From: Chryseobacterium sp. G0162
GTDB taxonomy: Bacteria > Bacteroidota > Bacteroidia > Flavobacteriales > Weeksellaceae
NCBI RefSeq assembly: GCF_003815715.1
Contig: NZ_CP033922.1
Coordinates: forward strand, 682,001 to 746,000
DNA length: 64,000 bases
Direction: 5' to 3'
The notes beneath the pieces are model-generated. The model did no database searches, was not told the DNA's origin, and worked only from the letters and a program-made list of their open reading frames with translations. Below, piece after piece: positions 25,732 to 34,430 of this stretch (positions are counted from its first letter, which is position 1; every line of letters begins with the position of its first letter). Both the position numbers and the translations under genes were made by a program.

Positions 25732-25755
25732 AAAAGGAGATGCAAAAGCATCTCC
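25730..25755 (-). terminator. Terminator of porT
   Basis: An 8-bp perfect stem (GGAGATGC-AAAA-GCATCTCC on the plus strand) with a T6 run on the minus strand. Its T-run overlaps the TTG start of the next gene. Confidence 0.85.
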
Positions 25756-25780
25756 TGAATATTTTTAATATGATAATTTC

Positions 25781-26566
25781 TTATTCGAATTTCAGTACAA
25801 ACATTACAGCTCTGGTCTGTAATGTAGAGACTGCAGAAGCCCAGTAAGGAGGTGTGGTAGCATTATCAGCTACTTTTTCATTGTTCATAAAGAATGTTCC
25901 TCTAATGGCAGGGGTCAGTTTAAATTTGTTGAAATAAAACTGGATTCCCATTTCTGCAGACCACGCAAAGTTGTGAGTGGTAGATCTAAAGATCTGCTGC
26001 ATGTTGTCATCTGTAGAACTGGAATTAGACTGTAGATTCACTACATAATTCACCCCAGCTGCAACATAAGGTCTTGAGTTATACCATCTTCTTCCGTGAA
26101 GTTCCAAAAGTACCGGAATGTCAACCAATGTAGATTTAATATCCCTTACTTTATCTTTTTCCTGTAAAGGGATCGGCGTGAAAGGAGGATTCGTTACAGA
26201 TCCACCTGCATACGCATCATTGGATTGTGTATTAAAAGTCAGCTGTCTTTGTGCAAACTGCAACCCCGGCTCTACTCTTACATCCAGATAATCATTCAGT
26301 CTCCATTTTGCAATAAGCCCGGCACCGAAGCTGTAACTTTCTTTGGTACTGGTAACAAGATTCTGATTATCTTTCATCCCATAGGTTGGATGTAATACGA
26401 TTCGGTAGTCCAGCTTATTCCCGTTCAAATAAAAACCCCAACTGAATTTCTGCTCGTCGAAATCTTCCAACTTGTCCATTCTGTTTCGGGTTCTAAATTG
26501 CGCGTTTGCAAAAACGGCAACATTTACTGAGGTTAAAACCAGTGCTTTTAATAGAAATTTATTCAT
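25781..26566 (-). CDS. porT: PorT/SprT-like outer-membrane beta-barrel protein
   Basis: 261 residues: signal peptide, then an outer-membrane beta-barrel of the PorT family (alternating strands, e.g. YSFGAGLIAKWRLNDYLDVRVEPGLQF and the terminal VMFVLKFE). PorT/SprT is required for type IX secretion in Bacteroidota. The order menG/ubiE-porT is widely conserved in the phylum and supports the call over generic barrel proteins. The gene begins 3 bases after ubiE. Confidence 0.82.
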   Translation of the reverse strand: MNKFLLKALVLTSVNVAVFANAQFRTRNRMDKLEDFDEQKFSWGFYLNGNKLDYRIVLHPTYGMKDNQNLVTSTKESYSFGAGLIAKWRLNDYLDVRVEPGLQFAQRQLTFNTQSNDAYAGGSVTNPPFTPIPLQEKDKVRDIKSTLVDIPVLLELHGRRWYNSRPYVAAGVNYVVNLQSNSSSTDDNMQQIFRSTTHNFAWSAEMGIQFYFNKFKLTPAIRGTFFMNNEKVADNATTPPYWASAVSTLQTRAVMFVLKFE

Positions 26567-26569
26567 AGG

Positions 26570-27301
26570 TTACTTTGTTGCTTTATAAATTGTGGCTATA
26601 CCCAAACTTAATTTTTTATATTCAACTTTCTTAAATCCCGTATCTAAAAGAATTTGCTTCATCTTCTCCCCAAAAGGAAAAGCATTTACAGAATCCGGAA
26701 GGTATGTATACGCCCTATTATCTTTGGAAACCAGCTTACCTATTGCAGGTAATATATTTTTGAAATAAAACATATACAATGGTCCCATGAAACCCTCAAC
26801 CTTTGAAAACTCCAGTATATAAACACTCTTGTTATCTTTAACTACTCTTCTTAACTCTGCCAAACCTTTGGTAAGGTTCTCAAAATTCCTTACTCCAAAT
26901 GCAACGGAAACAGCATCAAATCTATTGTCCTCGAAAGGTAAATTTTCTGCATCTCCTTTTTGCATGGAAATTTTGCCGTCTAATTTAAGTTTTTTTATTT
27001 TAATAACGCCAACATTGAGCATTTGTTGTGATAAATCTAAACCAACTACTTTTGAACCGGTTCCTTTTTCAATTGTAATTGCCAGATCTCCCGTTCCAGT
27101 AGCCACATCCAGCACTTCTTGCGGGTTATCATTTTTCATCCATTTTACCAATTTATTTCTCCATAAAATATCAATTTTCATGGATAAAACACGGTTCAAA
27201 AGGTCATACTTCGGCGCAATATTGTCGAACATATCCTCTACCTGGCTTTTCTTAGTAGCCTCAGAATTGTAGGGAGTAACTTTAGTGATATCTTTTGTCA
27301 A
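26570..27301 (-). CDS. menG: Demethylmenaquinone/ubiquinone methyltransferase
   Basis: A SAM-dependent methyltransferase of 243 residues catalysing the last step of menaquinone synthesis. It has the UbiE-family signature sequences: MFDNIAPKYDLLNRVLS, LDVATGTGDLAI (SAM site) and SVAFGVRNFENL. The start is TTG (27299-27301), close after the stop of the upstream gene; no in-frame ATG lies between. Only menaquinone is expected in this phylum. It sits in one cluster with the 189-residue gene and porT. Confidence 0.95.
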   Translation of the reverse strand: MTKDITKVTPYNSEATKKSQVEDMFDNIAPKYDLLNRVLSMKIDILWRNKLVKWMKNDNPQEVLDVATGTGDLAITIEKGTGSKVVGLDLSQQMLNVGVIKIKKLKLDGKISMQKGDAENLPFEDNRFDAVSVAFGVRNFENLTKGLAELRRVVKDNKSVYILEFSKVEGFMGPLYMFYFKNILPAIGKLVSKDNRAYTYLPDSVNAFPFGEKMKQILLDTGFKKVEYKKLSLGIATIYKATK

Positions 27302-27304
27302 AAC

Positions 27305-27874
27305 TTAAAACTTATAATATTCTTTATAATAATTTAGGAAATCCTGCTTTCTGAAGACTTTTGATCTTGATTCCACTTGCTGGACATTTTTGATCACTTT
27401 GTCATAGTCTTCATCTACATTGTAATAAAAATCTTCTGTGTAAAGCTTATTGAAACGCTTTGCTCCTCCGTAGTAGTCCTTCCCGTCAATAACGGTTTTG
27501 TCAAGAGCCGTTAATAACGAATCTTTTTTAAGGTTATACCCGTAGTACTGGTCATTCACGTAGTAATCCTGATGCGCAATATTGAGCAGACCACGAAGTT
27601 TGTTGACTTCAAATGCAGAATCGTAAAGCATTTTTTTATTCTGATCGAAAACCTGAATAGAGTTTTTTCCCTTATTCAAATCCACATGCACATACTGCCC
27701 CGCTGATATAATTCCTTCAGAACCATTATTGATTTTAAAGTAATACGTATTCGGGGTAGGATTATCTACCACATAATAATTCTTCTTGGCTAAAAAAAGG
27801 AAGTAGATCCCAAAGGCAACGATAAACGCCACACCTGCAATAAGTAAGCCTTTTAAGGATGGGTTGTTTTTCAT
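27305..27874 (-). CDS. Membrane-anchored protein of unknown function
   Basis: 189 residues with one N-terminal TM (GLLIAGVAFIVAFGIYFLFLA) and a soluble domain rich in Tyr and Lys (YYVNDQYYGYNL, DEDYDKVI). No domain recognised. It ends 3 bases before menG, so it is probably the first gene of a menG-porT transcript, and it is divergent from the FabH-like gene. Confidence 0.75.
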   Translation of the reverse strand: MKNNPSLKGLLIAGVAFIVAFGIYFLFLAKKNYYVVDNPTPNTYYFKINNGSEGIISAGQYVHVDLNKGKNSIQVFDQNKKMLYDSAFEVNKLRGLLNIAHQDYYVNDQYYGYNLKKDSLLTALDKTVIDGKDYYGGAKRFNKLYTEDFYYNVDEDYDKVIKNVQQVESRSKVFRKQDFLNYYKEYYKF

Positions 27875-27941
27875 AGATTGTAAAGTACAATTTTTGCAAA
27901 TTTAATAATATTTTTAATTCTCCGTTATTAATATTAATTAT

Positions 27942-27949
27942 TAACTTTG
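27942..27949 (+). promoter_or_regulatory. Promoter -7 box before the FabH-like gene
   Basis: TAACTTTG fits TAnnTTTG, 26 bases before the ATG at 27976. Confidence 0.5.
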
Positions 27950-27975
27950 CATCTTTAAAAAAATCATATAAACGA

Positions 27976-29043
27976 ATGCCGAATACGATCATTATTGGCT
28001 CTGGATCTTACATTCCGAACAGAGTTATTGGTAGAGATTACTTCATGAATTCCGAGTTCTATACTGAAGACGGAGTAAAGATTGAAAAGCCTGTGGAAGA
28101 GACCATTGCGAAGTTTGTAGAAATTACAGAAATCGAAAACAGGAGATTCATTGAGGATGATCTTTCCAACTCACAGATCGGTTATGAAGCCGCAAAAATT
28201 GCCCTTGAGGATGCAAAAGTTGACGGCGAAGAACTGGATTATATTATTTACGCAAGTAATTTCGGGGAAGTTACTGAGAACGGATACGCAGACTTTATGC
28301 CAACGATGGCAGCAAGAGTGAAAAATAAACTGGGAATTAAAAACAGAAAATGCGTAACGTATGACATGATTTTCGGATGTCCGGGATGGGTGGAAGGTAT
28401 GATTTTAGCAGACAACCTGATTAAGGCTAAAGTTGCCAAAACCATCCTTATTATCGGAGCTGAAACATTAAGCCGTGTAACAGATCCTTATGACAGAAAC
28501 AGAATGATCTTTGCTGATGGTGCTGGTGCAGTAGTAGTAAAAGCTACAGATGAAGAAAATGTAGGAATCATCGCCCACAATACCATTTGTGATAATGGCC
28601 CTGAATTAAACTACCTTGAAAACCAACCTTCCATCAACAAGGAGGTAGATCAAAAACGTTTGTATGTAAGAATGTTAGGTAGAAAAATCTACGAATACGC
28701 TCTTAAAAATGTTCCTGTAGCCATCAAAGATACGATTACCGATGCCGGTCTTTCTATTGAAGATATCGACAAAATTCTTATCCACCAGGCTAATGCAAAA
28801 ATGGACTATGCTATGATTGAAAGACTTCACAGGCTTTATGATGTGAAAGAATATGATCACGCAATCTCTCCTATGACGATCCAAAACCTTGGAAACACAT
28901 CTGTGGCAACCATTCCTACTATGTATGATTTAATAATTAAAGGAAAAATGGAAGGTCAATCGTTTAAAGAGAATGGTAACATTATAATGACTTCGGTAGG
29001 TGCCGGAATGAACATTAATGCTATCGTTTACAGATTTCCTTAA
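27976..29043 (+). CDS. 3-oxoacyl-ACP synthase III-like enzyme
   Basis: 355 residues of the FabH-type thiolase fold. The catalytic triad is visible: Cys135 (FGCPGWVEG), His270 (LIHQANAKMD) and Asn307 (NLGNTS). It is about 40 residues longer than E. coli FabH and lacks the usual AACxG spacing around the Cys (FGCPG), so it belongs to the FabH-like branch common in Bacteroidota. It may start fatty-acid synthesis or serve a specialised pathway; the window contains no other fab genes. Confidence 0.85.
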   Translation: MPNTIIIGSGSYIPNRVIGRDYFMNSEFYTEDGVKIEKPVEETIAKFVEITEIENRRFIEDDLSNSQIGYEAAKIALEDAKVDGEELDYIIYASNFGEVTENGYADFMPTMAARVKNKLGIKNRKCVTYDMIFGCPGWVEGMILADNLIKAKVAKTILIIGAETLSRVTDPYDRNRMIFADGAGAVVVKATDEENVGIIAHNTICDNGPELNYLENQPSINKEVDQKRLYVRMLGRKIYEYALKNVPVAIKDTITDAGLSIEDIDKILIHQANAKMDYAMIERLHRLYDVKEYDHAISPMTIQNLGNTSVATIPTMYDLIIKGKMEGQSFKENGNIIMTSVGAGMNINAIVYRFP

Positions 29044-29069
29044 AAATAATTTTAATTAAAAATATAAAA

Positions 29070-29106
29070 AAGCACAAAGGAAGTCTTCTTTTGTGCTTTT
29101 TTTGAA
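29070..29106. terminator. Terminator after the FabH-like gene
   Basis: AAAAAAGCACAAA pairs with TTTGTGCTTTTTT. The downstream T-run overlaps the GTG sometimes predicted as the start of the next gene, which argues for the ATG at 29114. Confidence 0.88.
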
Positions 29107-29113
29107 TCACAAT

Positions 29114-30319
29114 ATGCAAAAGAATTTTTTAATCATTGCCGGAATCTTCCTATTTCTGGAAGTTTATATTTATCAGGCTGTCAGAACGCTGACCGACAAT
29201 TTCTGGATAAGAACCAGCTATTGGGTAATCTCCTTAATTATTTATGGAATATTTGCTTATGAAGTTACCCACTACCAGAGATCAGACCGCAGCACACTGA
29301 GAGCCCAGATCATGATCTCACTATTTCTGGTATTTATACTTCCAAAAATATTTATTGTTTTATTCTTATTAATTGATGACCTCATTAGATTCGGAGGCTA
29401 TCTGATAGGATTTGCAAAACCGGCTGAAAACTTTTTTCCGGAAAGGCGTAAATTTCTGAGCCTTGTAGGATTGGGAATGAGCGGTGTGCTTTCCGCCTTG
29501 TTCATAGACGGAATTACATTCGGGAAATACCGTCACAAGGTAAGAAGAGTGAAAGTAAAGTTCTCTAATCTACCAAAGGCTTTTAAAGGATATAAAATCA
29601 TTCAGATCTCTGATGTTCACAGTGGAAGCTTTCCCGATCCAAGTAAACTGCAACACGCTGTTGACCTGATTAATGAGCAAAAACCGGATCTTGTTTTATT
29701 TACCGGAGATATGGTAAATAATGTAGCAGATGAATTCAAACCCTTTATTCCTTTGTTTTCACAGATTAAAGCTAAGGATGGTAAGCTTGCAGTGTTAGGA
29801 AATCACGATTATGGTGATTATGTAACCTGGGAATCACCTGCAGCTAAAAAAGAAAACCTTGACACTTTGATTGATTATGAAAAGCAGGCAGGATTTGATA
29901 TGCTTAGAAATGAACACAGAGTCATCGAGAAAGACAGTGAGAAACTCTACATTCTGGGGGTTGAAAACTGGGGACTGAAACCTTTTCCTCAGTTTGGAAA
30001 AATTGACGATGCCTTAAAAGGTGTTCCAGAATCCGCTACAAAGATCTTAATGAGCCATGACCCTACCCACTTTGATTATGTAGTGAAAAAACACCCAGAA
30101 AACATTCATCTGACCCTTTCAGGTCATACTCACGGAATGCAGTTTGGGCTGGATCTTAAAAATATCAAATGGTCCCCTGTTCAATATCGTTATCCAAAAT
30201 GGGCGGATCTGTATGAAAGTGAAGGAAAATTACTGTATGTAAACAGAGGATTTGGTGTATTGGGATATCCGGGAAGAGTTGGTGTTCTTCCAGAAATCAC
30301 ACTTTTTGAACTAAGCTAG
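29114..30319 (+). CDS. Membrane metallophosphoesterase (YkuE/YaeI type)
   Basis: 401 residues from the ATG at 29114. Four TM segments occupy about residues 1-150, then a calcineurin-like phosphoesterase domain: QISDVHSG, FTGDMVNN, LGNHDYGD and the late HTHGMQFG, i.e. all metal-ligand motifs. Such proteins act outside the cytoplasmic membrane or at its face on lipid or cell-wall phosphates; the substrate is not known. The GTG 21 bases upstream lies within the previous terminator and is rejected as start. Confidence 0.88.
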   Translation: MQKNFLIIAGIFLFLEVYIYQAVRTLTDNFWIRTSYWVISLIIYGIFAYEVTHYQRSDRSTLRAQIMISLFLVFILPKIFIVLFLLIDDLIRFGGYLIGFAKPAENFFPERRKFLSLVGLGMSGVLSALFIDGITFGKYRHKVRRVKVKFSNLPKAFKGYKIIQISDVHSGSFPDPSKLQHAVDLINEQKPDLVLFTGDMVNNVADEFKPFIPLFSQIKAKDGKLAVLGNHDYGDYVTWESPAAKKENLDTLIDYEKQAGFDMLRNEHRVIEKDSEKLYILGVENWGLKPFPQFGKIDDALKGVPESATKILMSHDPTHFDYVVKKHPENIHLTLSGHTHGMQFGLDLKNIKWSPVQYRYPKWADLYESEGKLLYVNRGFGVLGYPGRVGVLPEITLFELS

Positions 30320-30354
30320 TTAAGGTTTAAGGTTTAAGGTTTAAGGTTTAAGGT
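30320..30354 (+). repeat. 7-bp tandem repeat (TTAAGGT)5
   Basis: Five perfect copies of TTAAGGT begin inside or just after the stop codon of the metallophosphoesterase gene. Degenerate text (ctgcaatctgacaact, accatctgcaacct) follows at 30400-30437. Confidence 0.92.
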
Positions 30355-30437
30355 TGGAAATTAAGGAATTAAAAATTGGCTATCATGACAAACGGGCACT
30401 CTCCAATACCTGCAATCTGACAACTACCATCTGCAAC

Positions 30438-31190
30438 CTAAAAAATATAATCTTTCATACGGGAAGTAGCCATGTCTCTCTCGTTAAGAAAAGTAAGGAG
30501 GGCATCTAATTTGTCCTCCATTTTTTTGCCCGAAAATAAGCTTCGGTAAAAAGGAATATCAAAGGGATGTTTTTTGAAATCTGTAAACTGCCATGCATTA
30601 AGATAAATGAGCACAAATTCTTCATTCTGCAATGTCTCTAGTACCATGTTCTCATAATACTTCATTGGCAGCATCTGAAATACAAAATCATTGTAAGGTA
30701 ATTGGCTGTAAGGAGAGATACTTTCCGGCACAATACTCAGCCCATCTTCTTCTGTAATTTCTGTATCTCTTCTCAGGCGTTTGAACGGAAAAAGGATATT
30801 CGCATTATCGATATTGGAGACATAATTAAACTCCAAAAGCTTCAGATTCTCCTGTGGAATTTTTACATCTTTCTGACGAATACCTCTAATCTGTTTTTCC
30901 AAAAGATCCTGAATATTCTTCTTGGCATTTTCAATTTCTTCAAGATTTGAACCTTGATTATAAAAAGCAATTTCATGCCCTTTGGATGAAATTGCTTTTA
31001 TAAGATTCTGCAGTTTTTCAGTAAGAGAAATCTCAATAAAAAAACTTGCTTTTATATCATGAATATCTAAAATTCTGAGAATTGCTTTTGTATTCTCTTC
31101 TGTAATTTTCAACCTTACATCACTGGTAATCTGAGAGCCATTTTTTGTTCCAGCTTCAATATTTGCAATGTTAAAAGTCAATAATATCAT
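30438..31190 (-). CDS. Polysaccharide-deacetylase-like protein lacking catalytic motifs
   Basis: 250 residues with the outline of a NodB-type fold: LLTFNIANIEAG where the family has TFD-acidic, and SSKGHEIAFYNQGSN where it has a His-x3-His metal site. The catalytic Asp is Asn, and the second metal His is absent, so deacetylase activity is doubtful. No signal peptide is visible, which is also unusual. It may be a binding or regulatory relative. Isolated between intergenic repeats and the epimerase-like gene. Confidence 0.6.
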   Translation of the reverse strand: MILLTFNIANIEAGTKNGSQITSDVRLKITEENTKAILRILDIHDIKASFFIEISLTEKLQNLIKAISSKGHEIAFYNQGSNLEEIENAKKNIQDLLEKQIRGIRQKDVKIPQENLKLLEFNYVSNIDNANILFPFKRLRRDTEITEEDGLSIVPESISPYSQLPYNDFVFQMLPMKYYENMVLETLQNEEFVLIYLNAWQFTDFKKHPFDIPFYRSLFSGKKMEDKLDALLTFLNERDMATSRMKDYIF

Positions 31191-31274
31191 TTCAATTAAA
31201 TTTTAGATAAAAACTATAATAAGCTAAAAATCAAATGTTAAAGGATTAATTATTTAAAGTATTACTTTACATTA

Positions 31275-32240
31275 TTAATTCTTTGCTAATTTTACTCTTA
31301 GATTCTTAATCATGTCTTTCGTCATTTCAGAAATTCCAAAATCATAAGCTAATCCCCAGTCTTTTTTAGCAACAGAATCATCAATAGAAGCAGGCCAAGA
31401 ATCTGCAATTGCCTGTCTGAAATCAGGGTTATAATCAATGCTGAAATCCGGAATTTCTTTCTTGATTTCTTCTGCCAGTTCTTTTGGCGTAAATGACATT
31501 CCCCCTAAATTATAAGACGAACGAACGGTCAAACTTTCCTTCGGCGCATCCATTAATTTCAGCGTTGCGTTGATGGCATCATCCATATACAACATTGGCA
31601 TTCCTGTGTCTTCAGAAATGAAACTTGTATACTTACCATCTTCAATAGCTTTATAGAAAATTTCAACAGCATAGTCAGTTGTTCCCCCCCCTGCCGGAGT
31701 CTTCCAGGAGATCAACCCAGGATACCTGATACTTCTTACATCCACGCCATATTTGTCGAAATAGTATTCGCACCACTTCTCCCCTGCCATCTTAGAAATC
31801 CCATACACTGTTGTTGGGTTCAGCACTACCTCCTGTCCTACATCATGTTTTGGAATTCCTTTTCCAAACACCGCGATAGAACTTGGCCAAAAGATCTTTT
31901 TAAGAAGCCCTTCTTTAGCCATTTCACAAAAATGAAGAAGTGGTTCAAGATTTAATTTCCATGCGAAAATAGGCTGCTTTTCCGAAGTACCGGATAAAAG
32001 CGATGCAAGGTGATACACTGTAGTGATGTCGTAATCCTTTACAACTTGTCTCACTAATTGAGTATTGGTAACATCCATTCTTTCATAGTGCCCCGCAGAG
32101 GTAATTCCTTCCTGCCATCTGTCCAGCCCTGAAGCGACAACATTTTCCGCTCCATGAATTTCAACAAGTCTATTGGTAAGCTCGGTGCCAATTTGTCCCA
32201 GAGCACCTGTAATCAGTATTCTTTCCGTATAGGATTCCAT
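31275..32240 (-). CDS. tdh: L-threonine 3-dehydrogenase, SDR (UDP-galactose-epimerase-like) type
   Basis: 321 residues of the extended short-chain dehydrogenase fold. NAD site TGALGQIG near the N-terminus, catalytic Ser/Tyr/Lys with WPSSIAVFG and TVYGISKMAGE, and the family-typical RYPGLISWKTPAGGGTTDYA. This sequence pattern marks the epimerase-like threonine dehydrogenases that oxidise L-threonine to 2-amino-3-ketobutyrate. No kbl gene is adjacent. The alternative is a generic NAD-dependent epimerase. Confidence 0.88.
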   Translation of the reverse strand: MESYTERILITGALGQIGTELTNRLVEIHGAENVVASGLDRWQEGITSAGHYERMDVTNTQLVRQVVKDYDITTVYHLASLLSGTSEKQPIFAWKLNLEPLLHFCEMAKEGLLKKIFWPSSIAVFGKGIPKHDVGQEVVLNPTTVYGISKMAGEKWCEYYFDKYGVDVRSIRYPGLISWKTPAGGGTTDYAVEIFYKAIEDGKYTSFISEDTGMPMLYMDDAINATLKLMDAPKESLTVRSSYNLGGMSFTPKELAEEIKKEIPDFSIDYNPDFRQAIADSWPASIDDSVAKKDWGLAYDFGISEMTKDMIKNLRVKLAKN

Positions 32241-32527
32241 TTTTTAGATTTTTTTAGAATTGTACAAAAGTAAAAAAAACATGTCAACCATAATAATAAA
32301 GGTGTATTTAAAATACATTCCCCAATTGCCATGATTTTTTTTTAAGGTAAATTCTGAGAAAAGCAGGAACCTTGATGAGAGAAGCCATTAAAGTCTTTAC
32401 AACAATGGAAAATCAAACGTATTCTCTATTGAGCATACTTATATAAGCTATAAGACCCATAGAAAACCTCTTCATCCCTCTATCTTACTTTCCTGGCTCC
32501 AACCCTAAGTTATTAATGTAATTTCCA
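32241..32527. other. Divergent intergenic region
   Basis: About 290 bases between divergent genes. An approximate inverted repeat GTATTTAAAATAC lies near 32304-32316; otherwise nothing beyond AT-rich sequence is seen up to the ggt promoter box. Confidence 0.4.
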
Positions 32528-32535
32528 TATTTTTG
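32528..32535 (+). promoter_or_regulatory. Promoter -7 box before ggt
   Basis: TATTTTTG fits TAnnTTTG, 20 bases before the ATG. Confidence 0.5.
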
Positions 32536-32555
32536 TTATAAGAAAAACAATCATT

Positions 32556-34244
32556 ATGAAGAAGATTTTAATAGCTTCGATTATTTTAGCCAGTCAGCTT
32601 AGCTGGGCCCAATTTACAGATATCAATATTGTAAAAGAGGTAAAGGTTAAGAATAAAGGTGTAGTGGTATCTGCACATCCACTAGCTAGTGAAGCGGGGG
32701 CAAAAATCCTGAGAATGGGAGGAAATGCTTATGATGCCATTACAGCTACTCAGTATGCATTAGCTGTAGTATATCCTCAGGCAGGAAACATTGGCGGTGG
32801 TGGATTTCTGGTGGGTGTAAAAAATAATGGTGAAAGATTCACTTTGGATTACAGAGAAACGGCTCCTAAAAAAGCCTCCAGGGATATGTATCTCGATAAA
32901 AATGGAAAAGCCAACACAGACCTATCTCAAAACGGACGTCTGGCAGTAGGTATTCCGGGAAGTGTGGCAGGGTTCTTTGCTACCCTGAAATACTGTAAAC
33001 TTCCGATGGAAAAGATCATTCAACCCGCTATTGATCTGGCAGAACAAGGATTTGCCATCACGGAACAGGAAGCTGATATGCTTAATAACAATAGAGAACA
33101 TTTTAAGAAACATAATAAATCTGCTATCATTTTTGTAAAGGATGCTCCATGGAAAGCAGGCGACCTTTTAGTACAGAAAGATCTTGCAGAAACGCTGAAA
33201 TTGATCCAAAAACTCGGAGCAAAAGGATTCTATGAAGGTAAAACAGCCGATCTCCTGATTGCTGAAATGAAAAAAGGGAACGGAATCATTACTTTTGAAG
33301 ATCTTAAAAATTATAAGGTTGCTGAAAGAAAAGCCCTGGAGTTTGAATATAAAGGAAACAATGTAGTTTCCATGCCTTTACCTTCCAGTGGCGGGCTGCT
33401 TCTTGCTCAAATGCTGAGAATGGCCAGCTTTGAAAACCTTGAAAAATACCAGCAAAATTCAGCACAGGCTGTACAAATTATGACTGAAGCAGAAAGAAGA
33501 GCTTTTGCCGACAGAGCAGAATATATGGGTGATCCGGATTTTATCCAGGATAAAACTTCTTACCTTATTTCTGATGAATATTTAAAAGGCAGATGGAAAA
33601 GCTTTAGCTTTGATAAAGCCACTCCAAGTTCAGAAGTTGGAAAAATCATAGAACAACCTAAAGAATCTACACAAACCACTCACATTTCTGTGCTTGATAA
33701 GGATGGAAATGCAGCCTCCGTAACCACTACGCTGAACGGCTATTATGGTAGTAAAGTTTTGGTTTCCGGAGCCGGATTCTTCTTAAATAATGAAATGGAT
33801 GATTTCTCTATTAAACCAGGAGTTCCAAATATGTTTGGAGCTGTAGGTGGTGAGGCAAATGCTATACAGCCAAATAAAAGAATGCTTTCTTCCATGACTC
33901 CTACGATTCTGCTTAAAAACGGAAAACCTTACATGGTAGTAGGAACTCCGGGAGGAACTACTATTCCTACTTCAGTATACCAATCTATTGTCAATGTGGT
34001 TGATTTTAAATTAAATGCTAATATTTCAGTGAATGCACCTAAGTTTCACCACCAGTGGCTTCCGGAAACGATAAAGGTTGAAAATAATTTTCCTGAAAGT
34101 ACTATTGCTGAACTTAAAAAGAAAAATTACACCTTTGAAAAGGTAAAACAGATTGGAAAAACGGAAGTTATTGTCCTTGATGAAAACGGAAACATCCATG
34201 CTGTGGCAGACGGACGTGGAGATGACTCTGTAGCAGTAGAATAA
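32556..34244 (+). CDS. ggt: Gamma-glutamyltransferase
   Basis: 562 residues with a signal peptide (MKKILIASIILASQLSWAQ), so exported to the periplasm. The autoprocessing site is at STQTTHISVLDKDGNAAS, where the second Thr of QTTH becomes the N-terminal nucleophile of the small subunit. LPSSGGLLLAQML and GTPGGTTIPTSVYQ match the glutamyl-binding and small-subunit motifs, and GGGGFLV lies in the large subunit. It transfers or hydrolyses gamma-glutamyl groups, e.g. of glutathione. A strong terminator follows. Confidence 0.95.
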   Translation: MKKILIASIILASQLSWAQFTDINIVKEVKVKNKGVVVSAHPLASEAGAKILRMGGNAYDAITATQYALAVVYPQAGNIGGGGFLVGVKNNGERFTLDYRETAPKKASRDMYLDKNGKANTDLSQNGRLAVGIPGSVAGFFATLKYCKLPMEKIIQPAIDLAEQGFAITEQEADMLNNNREHFKKHNKSAIIFVKDAPWKAGDLLVQKDLAETLKLIQKLGAKGFYEGKTADLLIAEMKKGNGIITFEDLKNYKVAERKALEFEYKGNNVVSMPLPSSGGLLLAQMLRMASFENLEKYQQNSAQAVQIMTEAERRAFADRAEYMGDPDFIQDKTSYLISDEYLKGRWKSFSFDKATPSSEVGKIIEQPKESTQTTHISVLDKDGNAASVTTTLNGYYGSKVLVSGAGFFLNNEMDDFSIKPGVPNMFGAVGGEANAIQPNKRMLSSMTPTILLKNGKPYMVVGTPGGTTIPTSVYQSIVNVVDFKLNANISVNAPKFHHQWLPETIKVENNFPESTIAELKKKNYTFEKVKQIGKTEVIVLDENGNIHAVADGRGDDSVAVE

Positions 34245-34268
34245 ACATTACCATACCCCTTCATATAG

Positions 34269-34326
34269 CTTCGGCTTCATTCCAAAGACCAGATGGACTA
34301 CAGGGAATGAAGCCGAAGTCTTTTTT
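34269..34326 (+). terminator. Terminator of ggt with a 15-bp stem
   Basis: CTTCGGCTTCATTCC (34269-34283) pairs perfectly with GGAATGAAGCCGAAG (34304-34318) and is followed by T6. The 20-base loop is long for a terminator. Confidence 0.88.
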
Positions 34327-34430
34327 GCACCACCCAAGTCTGAAACCACAGATTATTTTTCATGACTTTTGTCAGTTTTTAAGATGAAATTTCTTAATTT
34401 TCGCCCTTAAAAAAACAAAACGACTGTTCA

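Noticed and set aside
26829..27272. Antisense open frame of 147 codons opposite menG
   Set aside because: Complete overlap with a conserved methyltransferase gene and no recognisable protein features.
29093..29113. GTG start for the metallophosphoesterase
   Set aside because: The GTG is within the T-run side of the preceding terminator hairpin; the ATG at 29114 starts directly before the first TM helix.
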